From positions 186,001 through 250,000 of the forward strand of contig JAHBUH010000001.1 of assembly GCA_019638185.1 (NCBI GenBank): DNA of 64,000 nucleotides, given 5' to 3'. The notes under the pieces were generated by a model that was not told where the DNA came from, made no database searches, and saw only the letters and a program-made list of their open reading frames with translations. Below are positions 44,220-52,366 of the stretch, one piece after another. Source of the DNA: Leadbetterella sp. GTDB lineage: Bacteria > Bacteroidota > Bacteroidia > Cytophagales > Spirosomataceae. Within the stretch, counting starts at the first letter, position 1. Every line of letters begins with the position of its first letter. Both the position numbers and the translations under genes were made by a program.

Positions 44220-45403
44220 GAGAACGTTACAATGCCTCCTTTTCCGATGAGAACTACCGGAAGATGCTGGCGGAAATGGAAACGGAATTCCCGGGTGCAC
44301 TGGATTTTCGGGTGGCAGAATCACCGGTTTTTATCGGTACTGACCTGAAGATCAAGGTACTGACGACCTTTAACGATATCGTGGACCAGATTCGGAAACC
44401 CGATTTCATGGAACGCACACGCCGGGCCATCCCGGAAAACCTGTGGGTGGATCATGAAAACCCCGTACCGGGCTGCCTGGCGGTGGATTTTGCCATTACG
44501 CTGGGGGCAGACGGTGAATATGAACCTCAGTTGATCGAGCTGCAGGGTTTTCCTTCGCTTTATGCTTACCAGAGCTACCTGGCCGGGAAATTCCGGAAGT
44601 TTTTTGATGTGGACCGCGGGTATTCCGAATTCTTTAACCGGCTGAATACCATGAGCTACACCCAGGAAATGAAGAAATTTCTGTTGGGTGATTCTCAGCC
44701 TGAAAATACCATTTTACTGGAAATTTACCCGGAAAAGCAAAAAACCCGGCTGGATTTTGAGATCACCCGCAAGCTGTGGGGCATTAAACCGGTATGCGTC
44801 ACCCGCATCCGGAACTCGGGTACCGAACTGTATTACGAGGAGGACGGTAAGAAGATCACCATTGAAAGGATGTATAACCGCCTGATCATGGATGACCTGG
44901 AGCGGAATTTCCCGGATCTTAAGCTGGAGGTGGATTTTAATAAGGCTTCGGATGTGCAGTGGGTGTCGCACCCCAACTGGTTTTACCGGGTATCCAAGTT
45001 CAGCCTGCCCCTGTTCCGGTCGAAGTACGTTCCTGAAAGCAGGTACCTTTCCGATTTCAAAGAACTGCCGGCTGACCTGGAAAACTACGTGTTAAAACCC
45101 CTCTTCAGTTTTGCGGGAGCCGGGGTGATCATTGACGTTAAGCCGGAGGATATCGCTAAGATCAAAGACCCGGAGAATTACCTTCTGCAGCGGAAGATCG
45201 CTTACGCGCCTTGTATAGAAGACCCGCGCGGAGATAAGATCAAGTGCGAGATCCGTTTACTGGCCATCTGGCCTGACGGTGCCGACCGCCCCCGGCTGGT
45301 GACGAACCTGGCCCGGCTGAGCCGCGGAAAGATGATCGGGGTGGATTTTAACAAAGATTTTGACTGGGTAGGAGGAACTATAGGATTCTATGAAACCAAT
45401 TAA
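44204..45403 (+). CDS. Divergent ATP-grasp-like protein
   Basis: 399 aa, translationally coupled (16-base overlap with the amidotransferase). I call it ATP-grasp-like from weak but ordered features: TIERMYNRLIMDDLE (linker common before such folds), YVLKPLFSFAGAGVIIDV (Lys and Gly-rich loop for ATP), LLQRKIAYAPCIEDP (strand with hinge), and KCEIRLLAIWPDG (acidic metal-binding strand). The first half includes PQLIELQGFPSLYAYQSYL, which may contribute metal ligands as in circularly permuted ATP-grasp enzymes. I do not recognise a named subfamily; function is inferred from fold and neighbours. Confidence 0.7.
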   Translation: MVREIRERYNASFSDENYRKMLAEMETEFPGALDFRVAESPVFIGTDLKIKVLTTFNDIVDQIRKPDFMERTRRAIPENLWVDHENPVPGCLAVDFAITLGADGEYEPQLIELQGFPSLYAYQSYLAGKFRKFFDVDRGYSEFFNRLNTMSYTQEMKKFLLGDSQPENTILLEIYPEKQKTRLDFEITRKLWGIKPVCVTRIRNSGTELYYEEDGKKITIERMYNRLIMDDLERNFPDLKLEVDFNKASDVQWVSHPNWFYRVSKFSLPLFRSKYVPESRYLSDFKELPADLENYVLKPLFSFAGAGVIIDVKPEDIAKIKDPENYLLQRKIAYAPCIEDPRGDKIKCEIRLLAIWPDGADRPRLVTNLARLSRGKMIGVDFNKDFDWVGGTIGFYETN

Positions 45404-46593
45404 TGAATTTAAGGCAACTGTTTTTAAATAACCTGGCCCAAACGTCCCAATTCCCCTTAGCCCTTGAATTTACATCCGCTGAGGGGAGTTTTTTGTTTGA
45501 CCGGGACGGTAAAAAATACCTGGACCTGATCTCGGGCATTTCGGTCAGTAATGTGGGCCACCGGCATCCCCGGGTGGTAAAAGCCATTAAAGACCAGGTA
45601 GATCAGTATATGCACCAGCTGGTGTACGGCGAGTTTGTGCAGGCCCCCCAGGTGCAACTGGCCACGGCGCTGTTACATACGCTGATTCCCACCCACCGGG
45701 GCCAGGTCATCAATAACGTATATTTAACCAACTCCGGGGCGGAGGCCGTGGAGGGCGCCATGAAGCTGGCCAAGCGCTACACCGGGAAAAGTGAGATCAT
45801 CGCCTGCCGGAACTCCTATCACGGCTCCACGCAGGGGGCACTTTCCCTGGGCGAAGAGCATTTCCGGCGGAATTTCCGGCCGCTTTTACCGGGTATCGGG
45901 AAAATAGACCGTAATGACCCGGGAGCTATTGATAAGATAACGGACCGGACTGCCGCGGTGATCATTGAGCCCATCGGGGCGGAGTCCGGCGTGCGGATCA
46001 CCGATCCGGCGTTCATGACGGCCCTGGCCGAAAAATGCCGGCAAACGGGTACCCTGCTTATTTTTGACGAGATCCAGACCGGCCTGGGCCGTACGGGTTA
46101 TACCTGGGCGGCAGAAAAATTTGGTTTTGCACCGGATATCCTGCTGTCTGCGAAGGCGCTGGGTGGCGGACTGCCGCTGGGGGCTTTTATGGCGCCTGTG
46201 GAAATCATGTCGGTTTTCCGTGAAAACCCTATCCTGGGGCATATCACCACGTATGGCGGAAACCCCGTTTCCTGCGTTTCGGGCCTGACCAGCCTGGAGG
46301 TGCTGCTGGAGGAGATAAACCTGGCTGACGTGACCCGGAAAGGCGAACGGATCCGGCAGATCTTTGAAAAACACCCGGATGTCAGGGAGGTGAGGGGAGA
46401 AGGGCTGATGCTGGCGGCGGAGTTTGCGGATTTCGGCGTGCTGAAATCGTATATTGACCGGTATATCAGCCGGGGCGTGATCACCGACTGGTTTTTGTAT
46501 TGTGATAATTCCATGCGCATCACCCCGCCTTTAAATATCCGTGATGAGGAGATTGATGAGCTGGAAGAGGTCATTCTTTCCGTGAGGGCATAA
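45403..46593 (+). CDS. Class III PLP-dependent aminotransferase
   Basis: 396 aa, acetylornithine/ornithine aminotransferase-like. YLDLISGISVSNVGHRHPRV, LTNSGAEAVEGAMKLAKRYT, the PLP-binding Asp region LLIFDEIQTGLGRTG and the Schiff-base lysine in LLSAKALGGGLPLGAF (about residue 250) are present. It exchanges an amino group between a omega- or alpha-amine and a keto acid. The start shares TAATG with the stop of the preceding gene, so translation is coupled. As last gene of the cluster it may supply the amine or amino acid that the ligases join; it need not be argD. Confidence 0.92.
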   Translation: MNLRQLFLNNLAQTSQFPLALEFTSAEGSFLFDRDGKKYLDLISGISVSNVGHRHPRVVKAIKDQVDQYMHQLVYGEFVQAPQVQLATALLHTLIPTHRGQVINNVYLTNSGAEAVEGAMKLAKRYTGKSEIIACRNSYHGSTQGALSLGEEHFRRNFRPLLPGIGKIDRNDPGAIDKITDRTAAVIIEPIGAESGVRITDPAFMTALAEKCRQTGTLLIFDEIQTGLGRTGYTWAAEKFGFAPDILLSAKALGGGLPLGAFMAPVEIMSVFRENPILGHITTYGGNPVSCVSGLTSLEVLLEEINLADVTRKGERIRQIFEKHPDVREVRGEGLMLAAEFADFGVLKSYIDRYISRGVITDWFLYCDNSMRITPPLNIRDEEIDELEEVILSVRA

Positions 46594-46600
46594 AAAAGAA

Positions 46601-46630
46601 GGGGGCATGTGCCCCCTCCGGTATTTTTAA
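46601..46630 (+). terminator. Terminator of the amidoligase cluster
   Basis: GGGGGC-ATGT-GCCCCC hairpin (46601-46616) with an A-run before and GGTATTTTT after. Confidence 0.75.
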
Positions 46631-46667
46631 ACAGTACAGCCCTTAAGACTGTCCCTATTGCTTCTGC

Positions 46668-46991
46668 TTATATAGCTGCATCCAGCTTCTGAACCAGTAC
46701 GTGCTTCGGCACGGCACCTACGATCTTATCTACCAGCTCACCGCCTTTGAAGATCATCAGCGTAGGGATGGAACGTATTCCGAACTGGGCCGGGATGGTG
46801 CTGTTAGCATCCACATCCATTTTACCCACTACCGCCTTTTCGCTGTACTCTCCGGCTATTTCTTCCACCACAGGGCCTATCATTTTACAGGGGCCACACC
46901 ATTCAGCCCAAAAATCTACCAAAACAGGCTTATCAGAATTTATTACATCCTGAAAGTTATTGTCTGTAATTTCTATTGCGTTTTTCGCCAT
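46668..46991 (-). CDS. trxA: Thioredoxin
   Basis: 107 aa, one thioredoxin fold with [20 protein letters not shown] (active-site Cys-Gly-Pro-Cys at about residues 32-35), [14 protein letters not shown] with the cis-proline, and a short C-terminal helix. General cytoplasmic disulfide reductase. Convergent with the amidoligase cluster and divergent from the NTF2-like gene, so it is not part of either operon. Confidence 0.95.
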   Translation of the reverse strand: MAKNAIEITDNNFQDVINSDKPVLVDFWAEWCGPCKMIGPVVEEIAGEYSEKAVVGKMDVDANSTIPAQFGIRSIPTLMIFKGGELVDKIVGAVPKHVLVQKLDAAI

Positions 46992-47106
46992 TTTTACAAT
47001 TATTTATTTTACTGAAACTAGAACAAACAAAAGCACAGTTTTAGTTCCTTTCTTTGTAATAGGCAGATTTTTAGGTGTTTATGCATGTAGTTCAAATTTA
47101 TTCCCC

Positions 47107-47114
47107 TATTTTTG
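47107..47114 (+). promoter_or_regulatory. Candidate -7 element (TATTTTTG)
   Basis: TAnnTTTG match 31 bases before the ATG at 47146; it supports that start over the much longer frame beginning at 46960, which overlaps trxA. Confidence 0.5.
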
Positions 47115-47145
47115 CGGAAATTTTCAAATTAACAAATTAATAAGC

Positions 47146-47709
47146 ATGAAAGTTACACTGTCTAAATTAGATAAGCTGGTTAAAGAAGGAAAAATCCTGG
47201 AGGCGTTTGATACCTATTTCAGTGATGATGTGGTTACTTACGACGAAGGCGGAAATAAAACCACTTCGAAAGCCGAAAAAAGAGCACTACTGGAAGGGTT
47301 CTTCCATGAATTTAACCAGGGCGCTGAAATTTCCCTTTTCGACAGCTTTATCGAAGGTGACACGTCATATTCCAATTTCCGGTTTATTTTCAGTAAAAAT
47401 TCAGGTGAGAAGTTCCAGTGGGACGAAGTGATCATCCGGAAGTGGAAAGATAACCTGGTGATCTCCGAGTTTTATTCTAACCAGGATTTTGCTGAGCTGA
47501 AGAAATCCCTGGTGAAGGAAGAGCCTAAGAAAAAAGCGGAAGCTCCTAAAAAAGCTGCTGCACCGGCAGCCGAAAAGAAGGCCGCAGCGCCTAAGGCTGA
47601 GAAGGCCGCTCCTAAAGCGGAGAAAGCGCCTAAAGCGGAAGCCGCTCCCAAGAAAGCCGCTACCGTAAAGAAAGCAGCCGCTCCTAAAGCCGCCGCTAAA
47701 GTGAAATAA
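47146..47709 (+). CDS. NTF2/SnoaL-like protein with Lys/Ala/Pro-rich tail
   Basis: 187 aa from the ATG at 47146. Residues 1-118 form a SnoaL/NTF2-like domain (KILEAFDTYFSDDVVTYDEG, KRALLEGFFHEFNQGAEI, WDEVIIRKWKDNLVISEFYS). From about residue 122 the protein is a repetitive tail of Lys, Ala and Pro (PKAEKAAPKAEKAPKAEAAP), about 66 residues, like the tails of bacterial histone H1-type proteins and like the tail of the ATP-grasp ligase at 41.2 kb. The tail may bind nucleic acid or acidic polymers. Function unknown; it ends in a very strong terminator. Confidence 0.82.
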   Translation: MKVTLSKLDKLVKEGKILEAFDTYFSDDVVTYDEGGNKTTSKAEKRALLEGFFHEFNQGAEISLFDSFIEGDTSYSNFRFIFSKNSGEKFQWDEVIIRKWKDNLVISEFYSNQDFAELKKSLVKEEPKKKAEAPKKAAAPAAEKKAAAPKAEKAAPKAEKAPKAEAAPKKAATVKKAAAPKAAAKVK

Positions 47710-47763
47710 TTCAGAAAGGGCCTTAACGCAGTTTTTCCTGTCCAACCAGGCCACCCGTGAACA

Positions 47764-47801
47764 AAAAAAGAGAGAGCCGCGTCAGCGGCTCTCTCTTTTT
47801 T
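47764..47801. terminator. Bidirectional terminator
   Basis: A perfect 17-bp stem (47764-47780 with 47785-47801) around a GTCA loop, A-run on one side and T-run on the other, between two convergent genes. Confidence 0.93.
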
Positions 47802-47814
47802 ATGCATTTCCGGA

Positions 47815-48717
47815 TTACTTACCTACATTGTCCGGGTTAAGCAGATCATAGAACTGATCCAGTTTCGGCATCAGGATGATCCTTGTTCTTCTGTTGGTAG
47901 AACGGCCTTCCGGTGTGCTGTTAGAAGTAAGGGTATTGTACTCGCCTCTACCGGCAGCGATGATCTTATTAGGATCAACTCCGAAACGGGTTTGAAGGGT
48001 TCTTACTACTGAAGTAGATCTCTTCACACTCAGATCCCAGTTATCTTCGATACACGCGGTATTGATGCTTACGTTATCGGTATACCCTTCTACCATTACT
48101 TCCAGGTCAGGACGTGACTTGATGATAGCGGCTACTTTCTCCAGAACGGAATGGGCTCTAGGAGAGATTTTGTAGCTTCCTGAAGTAAACAGCATCTTGT
48201 CAGAAAGATTCACCATTACTACGGTTTTGTCTACTTTCACCTCTACGTCTGTGTCATCAAGGCCGTCTTTCAGAGCGGCTTTCAGGTTAACAGCCAGTGC
48301 CAGGTTCATGGAGTCTGCTTTAGACTTAGCGGCTTGAAGCAGGTTAATGTACTTGTCTTTTTTCTCCAACTGGGCTAAGGTACGGTTAATGTTTTCGTTA
48401 GCCGACTGGCTAAGTACTGTTAAACCACCTACCTGCTGCATTTGTGAGTCTCTCACCTTTCTCAGGTCTTCGATCTGCGATTTCAGATCCGAGATTTGGT
48501 GATCCTTAGATGACGAATTAACCGAAGCTCTGTCGCGCTCCTGCTCACAGGCTACCAGCTTGTTTTTGAAATCATTGACTAATTCGCCTCTTCTTTCCAG
48601 GTCAGCTTTAGTGCTGGCAAGTTCCGACTGAAGGCTGGCAAATTTCTTTTTTGACACGCAAGAAGTAAATGCTAGACCTACCAGCAAGGTGTAAATTAGT
48701 TTCTTTGTAACTCCCAT
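47815..48717 (-). CDS. OmpA-family lipoprotein with coiled coil
   Basis: 300 aa. Lipoprotein signal TLLVGLAFTSCVSKKKF (Cys20); a long coiled coil from about 25 to 130 (SLQSELASTKADLERRGEL, DLKSQIEDLRKVRDSQM); then a C-terminal OmpA domain (about 165-290: DKMLFTSGSYKISPRAHSVL, MVEGYTDNVSIN, NWDLSVKRSTSVVRTLQ, GRGEYN, NRRTRIIL). The OmpA domain should grip peptidoglycan diaminopimelate while the lipid anchors the protein to the outer membrane, with the coiled coil spanning the periplasm. Monocistronic. Confidence 0.9.
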   Translation of the reverse strand: MGVTKKLIYTLLVGLAFTSCVSKKKFASLQSELASTKADLERRGELVNDFKNKLVACEQERDRASVNSSSKDHQISDLKSQIEDLRKVRDSQMQQVGGLTVLSQSANENINRTLAQLEKKDKYINLLQAAKSKADSMNLALAVNLKAALKDGLDDTDVEVKVDKTVVMVNLSDKMLFTSGSYKISPRAHSVLEKVAAIIKSRPDLEVMVEGYTDNVSINTACIEDNWDLSVKRSTSVVRTLQTRFGVDPNKIIAAGRGEYNTLTSNSTPEGRSTNRRTRIILMPKLDQFYDLLNPDNVGK

Positions 48718-48752
48718 GATAAATTCAGTTTTTTATAAGGTATAAGAAGTTA

Positions 48753-48760
48753 CAAATATA
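48753..48760 (-). promoter_or_regulatory. Candidate -7 element of the OmpA-family gene (TATATTTG on minus strand)
   Basis: CAAATATA on the plus strand, 35 bases before the start codon; it is also beyond the 3' end of the gamma-glutamylcyclotransferase-like gene. Confidence 0.45.
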
Positions 48761-48799
48761 TCATTTATCCCTTTAAAATAGCTCACAGACGCATTTTTT

Positions 48800-49180
48800 T
48801 TAAAAAAATCTGCCGGAATCCAGTTTTTTGAGGTGCCTGACCGGCCTGTTATAGAGATAAGTCCAGCAGCGGTAAGGGGTATCGTCCTCCGTGAAAGCCT
48901 CCGTTTCCACCCGCAGATAATGCGATTTTTGAGGGTTTCCGGGGTAAAAGCCTTCGTATTCATCCAGCATCCTGAAAAGCTCCGGTGCATTTTCCAGCCG
49001 GAGGATTTCCCCGTACACCTTGCCGGGCCCCGGAATCATGGCGGGATAGCTTTTTAAGGCATAGAGGTCGCCGCTACACCAGCCGCTGAAACGGGCGGTG
49101 CAGTGTTTTTCCAGCAAGGCGCGGTGGGGGTTAGCCGGGTACTTGAGCATGAGTGTACCGTAAACAAACAGGTGGTGCAT
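48800..49180 (-). CDS. Gamma-glutamylcyclotransferase-like (AIG2) protein
   Basis: 126 aa from the ATG at 49180, which overlaps the MmcQ stop as TGATG. The AIG2/GGCT fold is indicated by LFVYGTLM at the N-terminus (the YGTL loop), MIPGPGKVYGEILRL, and LDEYEGFYP with the catalytic glutamate in DEYEG. Such enzymes convert gamma-glutamyl amides to 5-oxoproline and a free amine. The gene is in an operon with MmcQ and ispG. It is 2.2 kb from the amidoligase cluster, on the other strand, so a joint role is possible but unproven. Confidence 0.85.
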   Translation of the reverse strand: MHHLFVYGTLMLKYPANPHRALLEKHCTARFSGWCSGDLYALKSYPAMIPGPGKVYGEILRLENAPELFRMLDEYEGFYPGNPQKSHYLRVETEAFTEDDTPYRCWTYLYNRPVRHLKKLDSGRFF

Positions 49181-49527
49181 CACTCCAGTTCAGCCTGTAG
49201 TTTTTTAGGAAGCCCTTTTTTGACCACTTCGTAAGATTCGGTGATCAGCTGCCGGGTGAGGGCCGGGTTTTTCAGGGTGTTATCTATGGCTACCCAATGA
49301 ACCTTATTAAAATGATAGGCGGTATTGATGTATGAATACTCGTTTCGGAGGAATTCATTTTTTTCCGGCGTATTCTTTACCACCACCTGCGGAAATTCAC
49401 TGTCGAGCGGAACCAAAGCAAACATCTTTCCCATCACCTTGTAGACAAGGTTTTCAGGCCCGAAAGGGGTTTCTTCCGTTATCGCTTTAAAACCAAGGCA
49501 AAACTCCCGCAGCTCCTCAATATTCAT
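49180..49527 (-). CDS. MmcQ/YjbR family protein
   Basis: 115 aa, full-length for the family, with the CyaY-like fold. Marks: LREFCLGFKAITEETPFGPE at the N-terminus, KMFALVPLD, and NKVHWVAIDNT. YjbR-like proteins are suspected DNA-binding proteins; function is not established. It is coupled to the downstream gene by a one-base stop-start overlap and separated from the upstream small gene by one base. Confidence 0.87.
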   Translation of the reverse strand: MNIEELREFCLGFKAITEETPFGPENLVYKVMGKMFALVPLDSEFPQVVVKNTPEKNEFLRNEYSYINTAYHFNKVHWVAIDNTLKNPALTRQLITESYEVVKKGLPKKLQAELE

Positions 49528-49528
49528 G

Positions 49529-49720
49529 TCAACGGGTGAAATAACGCACCGCCATCACGATCAGCGCAATGCCAAACATGATGATGGAGATCCGGTTAAT
49601 GCCGTGCATGATCTTCAGATTACTGCTGGAAGGGTATTTGCCTTCCTTGTCTTTTGTAAAGACCCGGCCGAAATACTGGAATACCGGCCCTACTTTTAAT
49701 AATTCAATGATCTTTCCCAT
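49529..49720 (-). CDS. Small membrane protein overlapping ispG
   Basis: 63 aa from the ATG at 49720 (another ATG at 49726 is possible). The N-terminal part is soluble (MGKIIELLKVGPVFQYFGRV); the C-terminal 30 residues, HGINRISIIMFGIALIVMAV, form one membrane segment. It resembles small Bacteroidota proteins of a domain of unknown function (I think DUF6728). The start lies inside the ispG coding sequence, implying coupled translation. Confidence 0.65.
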   Translation of the reverse strand: MGKIIELLKVGPVFQYFGRVFTKDKEGKYPSSSNLKIMHGINRISIIMFGIALIVMAVRYFTR

Positions 49721-51668
49721 AAACATTCTCAATAAATGATTCAGCACTCTCCGGTTCGATCCAGTTGCCGTCTTCGCGGATCAGGTTAATCAGCTCATCT
49801 ACGGCATTTTGGGAGGAAACGGAGCGTTTCACTACCTGCTGTCCTCTGTATAACGATATTTTATCCTTTCCGATTCCCACATAGCCGTAATCGGCATCTG
49901 CCATTTCGCCGGGGCCGTTTACGATGCAGCCCATGATGCCGATCTTGATGCCTTTCAGGTGATCCGTACGCTTACGGATCATAGCGGTGGTCTCCTGGAG
50001 ATCAAAGAGCGTACGGCCGCAGGAAGGGCAGGAAATGTACTCGGTTTTGGAGATCCGGGTGCGGGCGGCCTGCAGGATACCGAAGCCCAGGCTGTTTACC
50101 GCGCGGGTATCAGCTGAGCCCGACAGCAGGAGGCCGTCACCGAAGCCCTCCAGGAACAGTCCGCCGATGTCCGTAGCAGCCTTCAGCTGGATGTCTTCCA
50201 GGCTTTCACCGGCATAATCCCGGCTGAAAACCACCGGGAGGCGGATACCGGAGGCGGTGATGGCCGACAGGATGCTCCGGAATTCCTGGAAAGAATTAGG
50301 GCGGCCGGAATGCAGCAGGAGCACGGTATTTGGCATACCGGACATCTCTTCCACCCAGTCATCGTTCCATTCTGAAGTGTCGATCCGCACAAAATTCAGA
50401 GCGGGGTGCCTTTCACCTGCGTTTTGGTATTCCTCCCACCGGAAAAGCGGCAGCTTATTCACCCGGTCAGGATGCTGAGCCCAGGCTGTAAAATCCAGGA
50501 TCTCTTTCAGGCCGTTAGGCAGCATGAAAGAAATGGGCCGGCTGCCGGAATAGATATAGTCAGCGCCCAGGTCGTTCATCTTCCACTTATCGGGCAGAGG
50601 CAGGTAAAAATGGCCTATACTCTTCAGGTCATCGATCTCCACGCTTTCAAAGCCTGAGTAATCGGCTATTATCCTGGGAACATTCGTTCCGCCCAGGTTA
50701 GCCACCTCTGCGCTTACTCTTTTCTTATAGGTAAAAGGATGGAGCACGCTGGTATGGGCCTCCGGCAGGGGGTAATTTGCCGGGTTAATGAAATAGCGTT
50801 TGATGAGGGCTTCGGCCACCGGTGCTTCGAACTCCGGATCTTCCGTGAGGCTTACCCGCACGGTATCGCCCAGGCCGTCTTCCAGAAGGGTACCTATTCC
50901 CATGGAAGATTTGATCCGGCCGTCTTCGCCTTCACCGGCCTCAGTTACGCCCAGGTGCAGGGGATAGGGTTTCAGGTTTTCTTCTTTCAGCCTTTGCGAC
51001 AGCAGCCGGTAGGCATGGACCATCACCTGGGGATTGGAAGATTTCATTGACAGCACTACATTATAATACTGTTCATCTTCACAGATTTTCAGGAACTCCA
51101 GGGCCGATTCCACCATGCCGGCGGGGGTATCGCCGTAGCGGCTCAGGATCCGGTCAGAGAGTGAGCCGTGATTCGTGCCGATCCGCATGGCGGTGCCGTA
51201 CTCCTTGCAAATCCGGATAAGCGGCAGAAACCGCTCGCGGATGCGCTGCAGCTCGGAGGCATACGACTCGTCCGTATATTCGATATGTTCAAAACGCTTT
51301 TTATCGGCGTAATTCCCGGGGTTGATCCGTACTTTCTCCACGATCCGGGCGGCCAGCTCCGCCGCATTGGGCGTAAAATGGATATCGGCCACCAGGGGCG
51401 TGTTAAAACCGGCTGCCCGGAGCTCACGCCGGATATTTTCCAGGTTTTGGGCCTCCTTTACGCTGGGAGCCGTGATTCTGACCAGTTCACAGCCGCTTTC
51501 GATCATCCGGATGGTCTGCGCCACAGATCCGGCGGTGTCCATGGTATCTATGGTGGTCATAGACTGGACCCGGATGGGAAAATCCGAACCTATTCCCAGG
51601 TCTCCCACCATCACGGGGTTAGTAATGCGCCTGGAATAGCCGGTCAGTGAATTGCAATATGACAGCAT
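49704..51668 (-). CDS. ispG: (E)-4-hydroxy-3-methylbut-2-enyl-diphosphate synthase IspG, long form
   Basis: 654 aa, against about 370 in E. coli. The N-terminal TIM barrel (PIRVQSMTTIDTMDTAGSV, LVADIHFTPNAAELAA, KVRINPGNY, MRIGTNHGSLSDRI) and the C-terminal 4Fe-4S reductase domain (ISCPSCGRTLFDL, GIMGCIVNGPGE) are separated by a large inserted domain of about 270 residues. This three-domain form is typical of plants and Bacteroidota. It catalyses the penultimate step of the MEP isoprenoid pathway. First gene of an operon with the small membrane protein, MmcQ and the cyclotransferase-like gene; divergent from queE. Confidence 0.95.
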   Translation of the reverse strand: MLSYCNSLTGYSRRITNPVMVGDLGIGSDFPIRVQSMTTIDTMDTAGSVAQTIRMIESGCELVRITAPSVKEAQNLENIRRELRAAGFNTPLVADIHFTPNAAELAARIVEKVRINPGNYADKKRFEHIEYTDESYASELQRIRERFLPLIRICKEYGTAMRIGTNHGSLSDRILSRYGDTPAGMVESALEFLKICEDEQYYNVVLSMKSSNPQVMVHAYRLLSQRLKEENLKPYPLHLGVTEAGEGEDGRIKSSMGIGTLLEDGLGDTVRVSLTEDPEFEAPVAEALIKRYFINPANYPLPEAHTSVLHPFTYKKRVSAEVANLGGTNVPRIIADYSGFESVEIDDLKSIGHFYLPLPDKWKMNDLGADYIYSGSRPISFMLPNGLKEILDFTAWAQHPDRVNKLPLFRWEEYQNAGERHPALNFVRIDTSEWNDDWVEEMSGMPNTVLLLHSGRPNSFQEFRSILSAITASGIRLPVVFSRDYAGESLEDIQLKAATDIGGLFLEGFGDGLLLSGSADTRAVNSLGFGILQAARTRISKTEYISCPSCGRTLFDLQETTAMIRKRTDHLKGIKIGIMGCIVNGPGEMADADYGYVGIGKDKISLYRGQQVVKRSVSSQNAVDELINLIREDGNWIEPESAESFIENVYGKDH

Positions 51669-51693
51669 AGCCTACTCTTGATGAAATCAGTTA

Positions 51694-51701
51694 CAAATAT
51701 A
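51694..51701 (-). promoter_or_regulatory. Candidate -7 element of ispG (TATATTTG on minus strand)
   Basis: CAAATATA on the plus strand, 25 bases before the ispG start. Confidence 0.55.
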
Positions 51702-51733
51702 CTAAGGTCAAAATGATTCCGGGCAAAAATGCT

Positions 51734-51741
51734 TATTTTTG
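51734..51741 (+). promoter_or_regulatory. Candidate -7 element of queE (TATTTTTG)
   Basis: Located 10 bases before the ATG at 51752, which implies a very short 5'-UTR and argues against the start at 51713 that lies upstream of it. Confidence 0.55.
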
Positions 51742-51751
51742 CAGCTTGAAA

Positions 51752-52366
51752 ATGGAAAAGGATATTAAGACAGAGCTCCCGGTGATGGAATATTTCTATA
51801 CTTTGCAGGGAGAAGGATTTCATAGCGGGAAGGCGGCATATTTTATCCGCCTCGGTGGGTGTGATGTGGGCTGTGTGTGGTGTGACGTGAAAGAGTCCTG
51901 GGATGCAGAGGCTCATCCCCGCTATACCATAGAGCGCCTGGTCAGCGATGCCGGTGCTTTCCCGGGGCGTATGGCCGTGATCACCGGGGGAGAGCCCCTG
52001 ATGTATAACCTGGACGAGCTGACCCGCGCGCTGAAGGAGGCGGGCTTCCAGACCAATATTGAGACTTCCGGGGCGCATCCGCTCTCGGGGCAATGGGACT
52101 GGATCTGTTTTTCGCCCAAAAAATTCAAGGCGCCGCTCGACGAGTTTTATGAAGTGGCCCATGAGCTGAAAGTGATCATCTTTAACAAATCGGATTTCGC
52201 GTTTGCCGAGCAGCATGCGGCCCGGGTGAATAAAAACTGTAAGCTGTTTCTGCAGGTGGAGTGGGACAAAAGAGAGAAAATGATGCCCCTGGTGGTAGAT
52301 TACGTACAGAAACACCCCGAATGGCGCGTAAGTATACAGACCCATAAATATATGAATATCCCATGA
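51752..52366 (+). CDS. queE: 7-carboxy-7-deazaguanine synthase QueE
   Basis: 204 aa from the ATG at 51752. Radical SAM enzyme of queuosine precursor synthesis: FYTLQGEGFHSGKAAYFIRL, the cluster motif CDVGCVWCD (Cys-x3-Cys-x2-Cys), VITGGEPLM, IETSGAHPL and FSPKKFK are family-typical. It rearranges 6-carboxytetrahydropterin into 7-carboxy-7-deazaguanine in the cytoplasm. The other que genes are not in this window. The acetyltransferase gene overlaps its stop as ATGA. Confidence 0.93.
   Translation: MEKDIKTELPVMEYFYTLQGEGFHSGKAAYFIRLGGCDVGCVWCDVKESWDAEAHPRYTIERLVSDAGAFPGRMAVITGGEPLMYNLDELTRALKEAGFQTNIETSGAHPLSGQWDWICFSPKKFKAPLDEFYEVAHELKVIIFNKSDFAFAEQHAARVNKNCKLFLQVEWDKREKMMPLVVDYVQKHPEWRVSIQTHKYMNIP

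Noticed and set aside
45403-46593. argD in arginine biosynthesis
   Set aside because: No arg genes nearby and translation coupled to the ATP-grasp-like gene; kept as class III aminotransferase without symbol.
46960-47145. N-terminal extension of the NTF2-like protein with a membrane-like segment
   Set aside because: Overlaps trxA on the opposite strand and lies upstream of the candidate promoter at 47107-47114.
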